A stretch of 12,775 nucleotides of DNA from Candidatus Glassiibacteriota bacterium (lineage in GTDB: Bacteria; Gemmatimonadota; Glassbacteria; GWA2-58-10): positions 1 to 12,775 of the forward strand of contig JAFGTO010000037.1 of NCBI GenBank assembly GCA_016934095.1, read 5' to 3'. Both the position numbers and the translations under genes were made by a program. Shown piece after piece: positions 5,762 through 12,775 of the stretch. Each line of letters opens with the position of its first letter. Position 1 is the first letter of the stretch. The notes beneath the pieces are model-generated. The model did no database searches and was not told the origin of the DNA. It saw only the letters and a list, made by a program, of their open reading frames with translations.

Positions 5762-8650
5762 ATGCTCGATCGCGGACTGTATAACAGAAGAGCCGGCCTG
5801 TTGACAGGGCTGCTGGTTTGCCTGGCAATAGCTCGGCTGCCGGCGCTGCCCGCCCTGCTGCATGTCGTGCCGTCCACGGCAGGCTCCGGCGACCAGGTGC
5901 TGGTGGCGGGTGAAGCGTTCGGACCCTATGTCAGGCCGGAGGATGCCGGGCTTCCTGACGACTGTCAGCAGGCGGATGGAGCCAGCCGGGTGATCCTGGT
6001 CAATATCGGCACCGCTGCCCGGAGGTTCGTGCATAACTGCCGGGTATTGAGCTGGGAAGATTCCAGGGTGGTTTTCTCTCTTCCGGAAGACCTCCTGGTC
6101 GACAAACCTATCGGACAGGATGGTTTTCAGGTAAGCGACACCCTCCTGTTTTTTTCCAGCCAGGATTCCGTGCCGCTGAAATTGCCTTACCTGGTAGGCG
6201 AATCCGCAAAGCCGGAAATCGACAACCTGCAGGTGGTGAATATCACTACCACGTCGGCGGAAGTGCTCTGGTGCTCGACCGGCGAGAGAAATGACAGCCT
6301 GGTGCTGGCGCTTGGCGGCCTGGACACGCTGGACATCACTTCCAGCTATTTCAGCGGCGAGCGTAACTATTACCCCGGTTTCGTTGTCAAGTCAGGGCAA
6401 CCGAGCCGGCAACCCTCATCCGTCAGGATTTTCCACTCCGATTTATCCCTCGGCAACGGGGTCCGCCGGATCGTGCTGACCGACCTGCAGCCAGGTACCC
6501 TCTACAAATTTTTTCTCGGCCTGTCCGGGGGGCTGTTTCTGGCGGACAGTGCACGTCTGGTAGGGGGGCCTTACAATCCCTTGCCGGTCGGCCGGACAGA
6601 CGATAACCGTAACAGCCTGCTGGATGCTTTCGCCTTCAGAACAGTGTCCGGGTCCGGTCCGGGTGAGTCGGGATACCTGCTGACCGGCAGTGTAAAAACA
6701 CCGGTGATCGGAGGCAGGGTCTCTGTTTTCCTGGTGAGCGCCGCCCAGCCTCAGGACACCTCGACCACCACCGGGACAATGTTTGACAGCCAGGGCCGCT
6801 GGTTGGTCAACCTTAATTCTCTGCGGCAGGCGGACCAGCCTTCCAGCCGCTTCCAGCCCAGCGCAGGAGACATCGTCTGTGTGGCCATCGATGCCGGCGA
6901 CCAGGGGTTCAGCCGCTTCGAGTCCAGACTCGGCCCTCCCGGGACAAAGATACAGAACCTGGGCTCCCGGGAGCTGCATCCGGTCGTGAACTTCCCTGAA
7001 TTGATCTGCATCGGGAACAACCTGATCAGCGTACCGGTGATAAATTCGGAGGATCAGCCCCTGACTGCGGTCGCTTTGTTGGATAAATTTCCCGGGGGCA
7101 AAGCCGGCTTGAGCAGGTACTCGACCGATCAGGGGACTTTCCAGACCTGCTACCGGTCAGGTATGCCGGGTCCCCGGTATCTCGGTGAAAACTTTCCCTT
7201 GCGGCCGGGGGAAGCATACCTGCTGAGCTCATCACAGAATACCGACATAATCTGGAGAGGAGCTATGTTCGGCTCTGACCTGCCGGAAATAGTCTTTCCC
7301 GGAGCAGGCATTTTTTATTTTTCCAGGCCGTTGCAGCCCGATTCCCTTACCGTTGACTGGGATGCTTTTTCTTTCCTGCAGCAGGTGCCCGGGGCAAGAG
7401 AAATTTATACCTGGGATAGTCGCTATCAGAGGTATCTCAGCGCTTTCAAACTGCCCTGGGGAGAGATCCGCGGCCTGCCTTTCGCCTTGAGGCCGGGAGG
7501 CGGCTACATAGCCAGGATTACAGAGGAGTCGTCCTGGAACATCTCCCTGCCCGCCGGTATGCTGCTCGCAGGTGCAGCGACACCGCCGCAAGCGGACCCG
7601 GGAAATTATCAGTACCCGGCTGCCCGTGCCTGCAACTGGGAGAGGCTGGCCTGGAGCGGGGGAGCGATCCTTTCGGACCTGACTGCGAGCTCTTTCAGCC
7701 TGTTAACCGGGAATCTCCGCCTGACTTATGAAAATCTCGAGCTGCCGCCCGGAGCAAGTGTCGAGGTTATCGACCGGGCCGGATACAGCTTGATTGTCTG
7801 TTCCGGCCTGCCCCCGGGCTTCGAATTGAACAGCGAGCGCATCCCTCGCGGCTTGCCGCGAGGTAAGCGAGCGAATATAAATAATCAAAAAATCTCGACA
7901 ATCGAAGATTCTCCGCAGCTTGCTGCGGGGAGTCTTCAATTCCGGCTGCCGGATCTGGGCGGGGCCGATATACGGCTTCCCCGGAGTACCATGCTGCAAC
8001 GGCCCGATATGATCTGTTACGGAAGCCTGACCGGTGAGAAAGACCGGCCGCTGGCCGAAAAACCGCTTTGGATCGGTCCGGCCGGCAGCGACCTCTCGGC
8101 GGGTAAAGGGCTCCTGGTTTTCAGCGACCGCCAGGGCGGCTGGTGGGTCAACCTGGCCAACTTTCCACAGGGCCTTGCTGAAATGACGGCCGGCGGTGAT
8201 TCAGTCAGCCTGCAGATTGTCGCCTTGACAGGGAATGACCTGCTGCAAGCCGAGGCTCGCCTGCAAGACGGTTTTCCAGCCAGGCTGGACCTGAAACTGG
8301 AGCAGCCGGCCCGGGAAAGTCCGGCCCACACCAGGAATGCTCCCGGCAAGAACCTGCCGCGCGTTTTTTCGCTGGAACAGAATCACCCTAACCCTTTCAA
8401 CCCTCAAACCAGCATCGGTTTCACCATTGCTGCCTCCACAGTCAACACCACACCCGTCTGTCTGCAGATCTTTGACCTGCGGGGCCGGAAAGTGGCGACC
8501 CTGGTCAAGCGGAGCCTTGCCGCAGGAAGATACGGCGTGGCATGGAACGGACTGGATGATCACGGCCGGCCCCAGGGGTCGGGAGTATACCTCTACCGCT
8601 TGAGCCTGCCGGAAACCACCCTTACCCGCAAAATGATATTACTAAAGTAG
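5762..8650 (+). CDS. Secreted multi-domain protein with C-terminal T9SS-type sorting/FlgD-Ig-like domain, N-terminally short paralogue
   Basis: A 962-residue paralogue of gene 1 that lacks its first ~600 residues of N-terminal module and cadherin-like repeats. A signal peptide (1 to about 28-31; arginines 9-10 then a leucine-rich core) leads straight into the IPT/TIG-like domain ('VVPSTAGSGDQVLVAGEAFG', about 34-53). Then come Fn3 about 150-260 ('LTDLQPGTLYKFFLG'), a regulatory-like sandwich about 304-400, a doubled module about 414-603 ('GNNLISVPV'; 'FPGAGIFYFSRP'), a diverged Fn3 from about 632, a second regulatory-like domain about 750-850, and a sorting domain with 'LEQNHPNPFNPQTSI' (871-885) ending RKMILLK. 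Residues about 692-727 are the translation of a REP-like element. The start is less certain than for genes 1 and 3: no AGGAG-type site precedes it, but the frame closes upstream and the signal peptide fits. The intact frame and preserved ends argue for a functional gene, not a pseudogene. Confidence 0.9.
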   Translation: MLDRGLYNRRAGLLTGLLVCLAIARLPALPALLHVVPSTAGSGDQVLVAGEAFGPYVRPEDAGLPDDCQQADGASRVILVNIGTAARRFVHNCRVLSWEDSRVVFSLPEDLLVDKPIGQDGFQVSDTLLFFSSQDSVPLKLPYLVGESAKPEIDNLQVVNITTTSAEVLWCSTGERNDSLVLALGGLDTLDITSSYFSGERNYYPGFVVKSGQPSRQPSSVRIFHSDLSLGNGVRRIVLTDLQPGTLYKFFLGLSGGLFLADSARLVGGPYNPLPVGRTDDNRNSLLDAFAFRTVSGSGPGESGYLLTGSVKTPVIGGRVSVFLVSAAQPQDTSTTTGTMFDSQGRWLVNLNSLRQADQPSSRFQPSAGDIVCVAIDAGDQGFSRFESRLGPPGTKIQNLGSRELHPVVNFPELICIGNNLISVPVINSEDQPLTAVALLDKFPGGKAGLSRYSTDQGTFQTCYRSGMPGPRYLGENFPLRPGEAYLLSSSQNTDIIWRGAMFGSDLPEIVFPGAGIFYFSRPLQPDSLTVDWDAFSFLQQVPGAREIYTWDSRYQRYLSAFKLPWGEIRGLPFALRPGGGYIARITEESSWNISLPAGMLLAGAATPPQADPGNYQYPAARACNWERLAWSGGAILSDLTASSFSLLTGNLRLTYENLELPPGASVEVIDRAGYSLIVCSGLPPGFELNSERIPRGLPRGKRANINNQKISTIEDSPQLAAGSLQFRLPDLGGADIRLPRSTMLQRPDMICYGSLTGEKDRPLAEKPLWIGPAGSDLSAGKGLLVFSDRQGGWWVNLANFPQGLAEMTAGGDSVSLQIVALTGNDLLQAEARLQDGFPARLDLKLEQPARESPAHTRNAPGKNLPRVFSLEQNHPNPFNPQTSIGFTIAASTVNTTPVCLQIFDLRGRKVATLVKRSLAAGRYGVAWNGLDDHGRPQGSGVYLYRLSLPETTLTRKMILLK
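7835..7940. repeat. REP-like two-hairpin element translated in frame inside gene 2
   Basis: Left hairpin: CCTCGCGG (7844-7851), loop CTTG, CCGCGAGG (7856-7863), perfect over 8 bp. Right hairpin: GAAGATTCTCCGCAG (7904-7918), loop CTTG, then bases 7923-7937, giving 15 bp with two G-T wobbles. The A/T-rich spacer between them (about 7874-7893) stands out from the GC-rich gene. Both halves match the intergenic element at 190-228. In gene 2 it encodes about 36 residues (S-E-R-I-P-R-G-L to A-A-G-S-L-Q) that have no counterpart I can align in gene 1, within the second Fn3-like region. The frame is kept. Confidence 0.75.
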
Positions 8651-8698
8651 CCGGTCCATTTCATATATATAAAGGCTTTACCACCCTACAGAGACCGG
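8651..8698 (+). terminator. Possible weak terminator-like inverted repeat after gene 2
   Basis: CCGGTC (8651-8656) directly after the TAG stop and GACCGG (8693-8698) are inverted repeats, but they are 36 bases apart and followed only by a short TTT. Position fits a 3' end of transcription, yet the long loop and lack of a real T-tract make it a poor intrinsic terminator. Confidence 0.25.
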
Positions 8699-8794
8699 TT
8701 TCCTCGCTTTACTTCCCCTGGAATATCATACCGTTGATTCCGCCCCGCCTCATTGGGAAAATAATACCGCATATCTAAAATAATAAATAAAATA

Positions 8795-8802
8795 TTCCGG
8801 AA
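8795..8802. promoter_or_regulatory. Candidate upstream activator site
   Basis: TTCCGGAA (8795-8802) is a perfect palindrome flanked by AATATT overlapping its left side (8791-8796) and AATATT on its right (8803-8808). It lies about 100 bases upstream of the -24 element of the sigma-54 promoter, the range in which enhancer-binding activators usually sit. Only one copy was found, so the assignment is tentative. Confidence 0.25.
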
Positions 8803-8897
8803 AATATTGCCATAAGGGGCGATAATTGTAAAAAACGGTTTCTTTTAAATTATATAAGAGATTCTCAAATAAGGAGATAAATAAATTAGGCAAATGA

Positions 8898-8913
8898 TGG
8901 CACGCATGTTGCT
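8898..8913 (+). promoter_or_regulatory. Consensus sigma-54 (RpoN) promoter of gene 3
   Basis: TGGCACGCATGTTGCT matches the -24/-12 consensus TGGCACG-N4-TTGCW at every defined position. The invariant GG (8899-8900) and GC (8911-8912) are exactly 10 bases apart. Transcription would start near 8924, leaving a leader of about 85 bases before the ATG at 9008. Sigma-54 promoters need an ATP-dependent enhancer-binding activator, so gene 3 is probably switched on by a specific signal. No such regulator gene is in the window. Confidence 0.8.
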
Positions 8914-8989
8914 AAATGCTCGTTAGGAAAAAGGCCACCCTTGTTTTCCGAGGGGCGGGTTATTTGTGTCTCAATGGATTGAATCCAAC

Positions 8990-9007
8990 TTCTCAAGGAG
9001 AGACCCC
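8990..9007 (+). promoter_or_regulatory. Shine-Dalgarno site of gene 3 (shared with gene 1)
   Basis: AGGAG (8996-9000) is 7 bases before the ATG at 9008. The 14 bases TTCTCAAGGAGAGA (8990-9003) are identical to those before gene 1. They decide the start and give a good signal peptide. Confidence 0.85.
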
Positions 9008-12000
9008 ATGTCGCTTCGCTCCCGTTTTTTCGTTTACCCCGCTTTTGCCATCGTTCTCATGTTCCAGGCCGCAGCTCTACAAGCGCAGAACACCGCGCCG
9101 GTTCCCTCTACTTTCGAGATTATTTCTCCGGCCGACGGGAACGCTTCCTCGCTGATCAACCATGACTATTCTGCTAACAAGAGGATTTTTTACGGCGGGG
9201 ATTTTTTCTACCGTAAAGGGGACGACAACACCAAGGGGTTCAAGGGATACACCGGGAATGACCCGGCCACCGGCACGCGCATTGCTTACGGCAACCCGAA
9301 CGGCAGCCGGCTGACCCTGGGCGGCACAGAATACGGCAGCGACCCCGCGTATCCGAGCGCCGGGGTAGCTTACGTGGCTAACCTGCCGATAACCGCTGAC
9401 GACTGGGACAACACCAATTTTGACCCTGATGATTACGGCAATGCAGGTACATACCTTATCTACACGGGCTGCAACGGCTTCATCGCCATCAATGAAGGCG
9501 ACACCCTGGAGATCAATATCACCGGCTTTATCGACCCCAACAACAAGCTGGAAACGGGCGATAACGATGCTGACGGTGATTATACCGGTAAAGGTATGAA
9601 AAGCCAGCCTGGAGCCGGCCAGGAAGGGTACGACTACGGTGCCAACGACGTGACTTTTTCCGCTCTTAACCTGCCGGAAGGAGCCTCATTCAATGGTGGC
9701 CGCCTGGTCTGGATCCCGAGTTTCATCCAGGGCGACGGGACTTATGACAACAACATCCACAACGGTATCCGCTTTATCGATGCCAATATTTCCGACGGCT
9801 ATACCACCTCGGAAACCATTGGAGACACCTCCAGGGCCTCGCACGTGGGCTACGCCCTGGGCGAGCTCCGCGACAGCCTCTATGTCATCCTTTTCAAGGC
9901 CACCGACGATTACGGCGACAGCGCCATCGACAGCCTTTTCATCCTGGTCAACGACTCGCTGCCCAACCCGCCGCCCCGCTTCACCAGGCGCACCATGCTG
10001 CGGATCGACTCGACCGGGGTCCAACAGACCAGGACTTTCAACTACCTGGCCAATAAGCCGGACACCCTGCTCAGCGTGTTCGAGGGCGACAGCGTGGTGA
10101 TCACCCTTTACGCCGAGGACCAGGACAGCCTCCAGGGGGAGGCGAACGACCCGATCGCCGTGGGTATGCTCTGGAGCGACAGCCTGCTGGAAGTGGACAA
10201 GGGCGGCGACACCACCAATGCTATAGCCGGTTTCAACCAGTTTATCAAGCGCAAGGGCACCGCGGATGCGCTGGTTTTTGACACCACTTCTGCGGTCAGC
10301 AGCGGGACGGTGACCAGTTTTCGCATCCGTCTGCAGATACCTTTCAACCTGGCCACAGTCGGCGAGAAAGCCGATACCCTGGTGGTGATGGCCTCGGACG
10401 GATCTTCGATCGTGGCCGACACGTTCGCCCTCAAAGTCCGTAACACCAACCGTGCGCCGATCTGGGACGGGGATACCACCAGTCTGCCTCCGGACAGTGC
10501 GCTGGTCTACAGCTCTCATGCGGCTCTCTCCGTGCATGACAGTGTGGGTTCGGTCTTGCCCTTTTCGCTGAACAACAACCAGACGGACAGCACTTATTTC
10601 GGCAGTTATGTATTTGACCCCGACTACCTGGTGGGCGACCAGCTCGGGGTGGTGCTGAGTTTTGGGGCGAGCGGCAACCACCAGGGGACATTGAATGCCA
10701 CTACGGGTTTGAACATCTTCACGCCGGCAGTGGAAGACACGGTAACCTATAATTTCACGGTGACTGCGACCGATAACTATCCGGGGACGCCGAAGTCCAC
10801 CGGGCAGCAGATTTACTTCCGGGTGGCCCCTGCGCCTGACATCTCACGGGTTGAGCCTGCGGTGGGCGGGATCAACCAGGAGTTTACGATTTACGGCAGT
10901 GGGTTCGGTTTATACAACGAGGGGACCTCCGATACCAGCAAGGTTATCTTTTATGCCACCAGCGGCGGCAGGCGCCAGAACCTCGAGGCGAACATCATCT
11001 CCTGGTCCAAGACCAGGGTGGTGGCCTCGGTGCCGTTCGGGGTGCCTAATTCTCCGAAGGATGCATCGCAGAGCTACCTGCTGCCGGACACGATCAAGCT
11101 GATCAGTGCGATATACGGCGGGTTCGATACTTATCCCTTCGTGGTGGTACCCGACTCGACCGGATTCGAGAACCTGGAGGTGGTTAATATCACCTCGGGC
11201 AGCGCGACAATCCGCTACCGGACCAATTTCACGGGTGCCGACAGCATCGTCCTGGCCTCGTCTTCTGATACGCTGGACATCCACAGCACGGCGTTTGCCG
11301 ATGCGGCCAAGTTCAATTATTACCCCACTTTCGTGGAGTACAACGGCGGCCTGTCGGAGATGCGCTCTGCTGCGGTCGTATACGATGATGAGACTCCGAA
11401 CACGGATGGTATTCACGTGGTACAGCTTAACGACCTTTCGCCCAACACGGAGTACCAGTTTATCATTGCCTCGGGCAGGGGATATTTTGCGGCGGACAGC
11501 CTGCGCAACGTGAACGGCCCGTACCGGCCGAAGAAGATCGACCGTCTGAACAGGACGAAGAACCGTTTCCTCGACGCATTTCGCTTTCGCACTCTGCCCC
11601 ATTCGAGTTCCACCGGCACCTGGTATACCATCAGCGGAAGCGCAGCCTATTCGGGCGGTGCGGCTGCGAACGCGGTAGTGACCGTGCGGGTGGTGAGCAG
11701 TGCAAACCCGGCCGACACCTCGCTGCCGGTCAGCACCACGGTGAGCGGCAGTGGCCTCTGGGAGGTTAACCTGGCCAACCTGCGCAGGGTCAGCGGCGGG
11801 AGTTTTTCTCACGTGGATGGCGACACGATCCTGATCGAGATCGATGGAGCGGAGAAAGGTTTCGAACAGATTGAAGTCCCCAGGCGCAGCAATGATTCGA
11901 GCCCGGACACGGTCGGATCGGTTACGCTGGTCCCCTATGTCGAATACGAGATGGAGTTCTATACCGGCCTGAACCTGATAGGTCTGCCCCTGCATTTGAA

Positions 12001-12775
12001 CTGGCACCAGCCCTCCACGGCGGACCAGTTCCTGGGCCTGATACCCGGCGGTACTCCCTCGATCACCCGTTATCTCACTGCCACCGGCACCCAGGAGACG
12101 CGCAACCGTGCGGTTTCCGGCCAGTATGTGGGTGCAACCGACTTTCCCCTCGCGATCGGCGCGGCATACTTTGTCGAGGTGGATGCGAAAGTCAGTCCCA
12201 AGTTCCAGGGCAGGACTTACACTGAAGAGCTGCCGGTGATCAATTTTCCGGGGGCGGGGTTGTATTTTGTCAGCCGTCCGGCCCAGGCTGCCGGCCTGTT
12301 TTATTCCTGGGATGCGTATCAGATCCTGCAGAACGTGGCGAACGTCTCGATCGTGATCAAATGGAACGCTGAGGGCCAACAGTACCAGCAGAGTCTGAAG
12401 GTTGGGGGGGCTCTGGTAGGGACCAATTTCGGGATAGACCCGGGGGATGGCTATATTTTCAACGTTACCGGGGTATCGAGCTGGGACCCCAACGGTCCCG
12501 GTGTCCTGCTGGCCGGTGCGGGAGCGGGTGGGGATCAGGCGCAGCCGTCTGTCCCGCAGGTGATCGTGCTGGATGTAAACGGTTCCCAGGGCGGTTTTGC
12601 CGAGGAAATCGGCCCGGCGACAGTTACCAACGTAACCAGCTCGGCGGCGGTGGTGAGCTGGTCCTCCGGAGGAACCGATCCCGGCCGGGTCCGCGTGAGC
12701 CTGGCGGATGGTTCCGGGGAGCGGGTCTTTACTCCTGTCGCCTCCGAGGTGCCGAGCAAGGTGAGCTGCGTACAG
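9008..12775 (+). CDS. Giant secreted multi-domain protein, paralogue of gene 1 (3' end outside the window)
   Basis: Open for 1256 codons from the ATG at 9008 to the last base, with no stop; the end is beyond the window. Signal peptide 1-26 (cleavage ALQA^QNTAPVP, followed by the same mature start as gene 1). N-terminal module with 'IYTGCNGFIAINEGDT', matching gene 1, plus a DxDxDG calcium-loop-like stretch at about 185-191 that gene 1 lacks. Then Ig/cadherin-like repeats ('LPEGASF...LVWIPSFIQ', 'FTVTATDNYPG'), IPT/TIG from about 611 ('IYGSGFGLYNEG'), Fn3 about 720-835 ('LNDLSPNTEYQFIIA'), a regulatory-like sandwich about 872-970, a doubled module about 984-1165 ('GLNLIGLPL'; 'FPGAGLYFVSRP'), and the start of a second Fn3 from about 1202. 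By analogy with gene 1 about 300 more residues, including a sorting domain, should follow; this is inference. Expression is probably under the sigma-54 promoter 95 bases upstream. Role: secreted or surface structural/adhesive protein, unproven. Confidence 0.92.
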   Translation, partial: MSLRSRFFVYPAFAIVLMFQAAALQAQNTAPVPSTFEIISPADGNASSLINHDYSANKRIFYGGDFFYRKGDDNTKGFKGYTGNDPATGTRIAYGNPNGSRLTLGGTEYGSDPAYPSAGVAYVANLPITADDWDNTNFDPDDYGNAGTYLIYTGCNGFIAINEGDTLEINITGFIDPNNKLETGDNDADGDYTGKGMKSQPGAGQEGYDYGANDVTFSALNLPEGASFNGGRLVWIPSFIQGDGTYDNNIHNGIRFIDANISDGYTTSETIGDTSRASHVGYALGELRDSLYVILFKATDDYGDSAIDSLFILVNDSLPNPPPRFTRRTMLRIDSTGVQQTRTFNYLANKPDTLLSVFEGDSVVITLYAEDQDSLQGEANDPIAVGMLWSDSLLEVDKGGDTTNAIAGFNQFIKRKGTADALVFDTTSAVSSGTVTSFRIRLQIPFNLATVGEKADTLVVMASDGSSIVADTFALKVRNTNRAPIWDGDTTSLPPDSALVYSSHAALSVHDSVGSVLPFSLNNNQTDSTYFGSYVFDPDYLVGDQLGVVLSFGASGNHQGTLNATTGLNIFTPAVEDTVTYNFTVTATDNYPGTPKSTGQQIYFRVAPAPDISRVEPAVGGINQEFTIYGSGFGLYNEGTSDTSKVIFYATSGGRRQNLEANIISWSKTRVVASVPFGVPNSPKDASQSYLLPDTIKLISAIYGGFDTYPFVVVPDSTGFENLEVVNITSGSATIRYRTNFTGADSIVLASSSDTLDIHSTAFADAAKFNYYPTFVEYNGGLSEMRSAAVVYDDETPNTDGIHVVQLNDLSPNTEYQFIIASGRGYFAADSLRNVNGPYRPKKIDRLNRTKNRFLDAFRFRTLPHSSSTGTWYTISGSAAYSGGAAANAVVTVRVVSSANPADTSLPVSTTVSGSGLWEVNLANLRRVSGGSFSHVDGDTILIEIDGAEKGFEQIEVPRRSNDSSPDTVGSVTLVPYVEYEMEFYTGLNLIGLPLHLNWHQPSTADQFLGLIPGGTPSITRYLTATGTQETRNRAVSGQYVGATDFPLAIGAAYFVEVDAKVSPKFQGRTYTEELPVINFPGAGLYFVSRPAQAAGLFYSWDAYQILQNVANVSIVIKWNAEGQQYQQSLKVGGALVGTNFGIDPGDGYIFNVTGVSSWDPNGPGVLLAGAGAGGDQAQPSVPQVIVLDVNGSQGGFAEEIGPATVTNVTSSAAVVSWSSGGTDPGRVRVSLADGSGERVFTPVASEVPSKVSCVQ

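Larger units (their letters stand above)
8651..9007. other. AT-rich regulatory intergenic region between genes 2 and 3
   Basis: About 357 bases without a gene. It contains the inverted repeat above, a very AT-rich stretch (about 8760-8890) with a TTCCGGAA palindrome at 8795-8802, the sigma-54 promoter at 8898-8913, a leader hairpin (GGAAAAAGG 8926-8934 with CCT 8939-8941 and TTTTCC 8944-8949, two-base bulge) and the Shine-Dalgarno site of gene 3. A sequence resembling that ribosome site but split by ATA (TTCTCAAATAAGGAGATAA, 8862-8880) occurs with no suitable gene after it. Confidence 0.6.

Noticed and set aside
5753..5768. Sigma-54-like TGG...GC just before gene 2
   Set aside because: The GG-to-GC spacing is 8 instead of 10 bases and it overlaps the start codon.
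8894..8926. Ten-codon ORF preceded by AAGGAG (8871-8876)
   Set aside because: It overlaps the sigma-54 promoter and would lie mostly upstream of the expected transcript start; spacing from AAGGAG is too long (17 bases).
8916..9155. 79-codon open frame overlapping the start of gene 3
   Set aside because: It is in another frame from the well-supported gene 3 start, has no ribosome site, and its arginine/proline-rich product is typical of an out-of-frame translation.
1..12775. CRISPR arrays, tRNA or rRNA genes, insertion-sequence transposases
   Set aside because: No regularly spaced direct repeats, no cloverleaf with a plausible T-arm, and no transposase motifs were seen on either strand.

Overview
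The window looks like bacterial DNA with GC-rich coding regions broken up by AT-rich intergenic islands. It holds three large genes in a row, all on the plus strand, and nothing else I can call as a gene with confidence. All three encode very large, multi-domain, all-beta exported proteins. Each has an N-terminal signal peptide. The two complete ones end in a roughly 100-residue domain with the 'LxQNxPNPFNP' signature and a C-terminal 'RKMxLLK', which is the FlgD-Ig-like / type IX secretion (T9SS) type A sorting-domain fold. That ending is typical of the Fibrobacteres-Chlorobi-Bacteroidetes group and of GC-rich relatives and candidate phyla such as Zixibacteria, KSB1, Calditrichota and Latescibacteria. 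The exact phylum cannot be fixed from this window.

Layout: 1-957 is non-coding or unassigned. It carries several palindromes, one REP-like hairpin (about 190-228) and an AT-rich, structured leader. Gene 1 (958-5616) is the full-length architecture: an undescribed N-terminal module, cadherin-like/Ig repeats, IPT/TIG, Fn3, a regulatory-like beta sandwich, a doubled 'GLNL' module, a second Fn3, a second regulatory-like domain and the C-terminal sorting domain. A strong intrinsic terminator follows (5647-5691). Gene 2 (5762-8650) is a shorter paralogue that begins directly at the IPT/TIG domain and has a REP-like two-hairpin element translated in frame (7835-7940). The intergenic stretch 8651-9007 carries a consensus sigma-54 promoter (8898-8913). 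Gene 3 (from 9008, cut by the window end) is a second full-length-type paralogue, closely parallel to gene 1 domain by domain.

Together the genes look like a tandem family of surface or secreted structural/adhesive proteins made by duplication and divergence. The copies appear to be expressed separately: gene 1 is insulated from gene 2 by the terminator, gene 3 has its own sigma-54 promoter, and gene 2 lacks the strong Shine-Dalgarno leader shared by genes 1 and 3. No enzymatic motif was recognised in any of them, so adhesion, surface-layer or matrix functions are inferences only.
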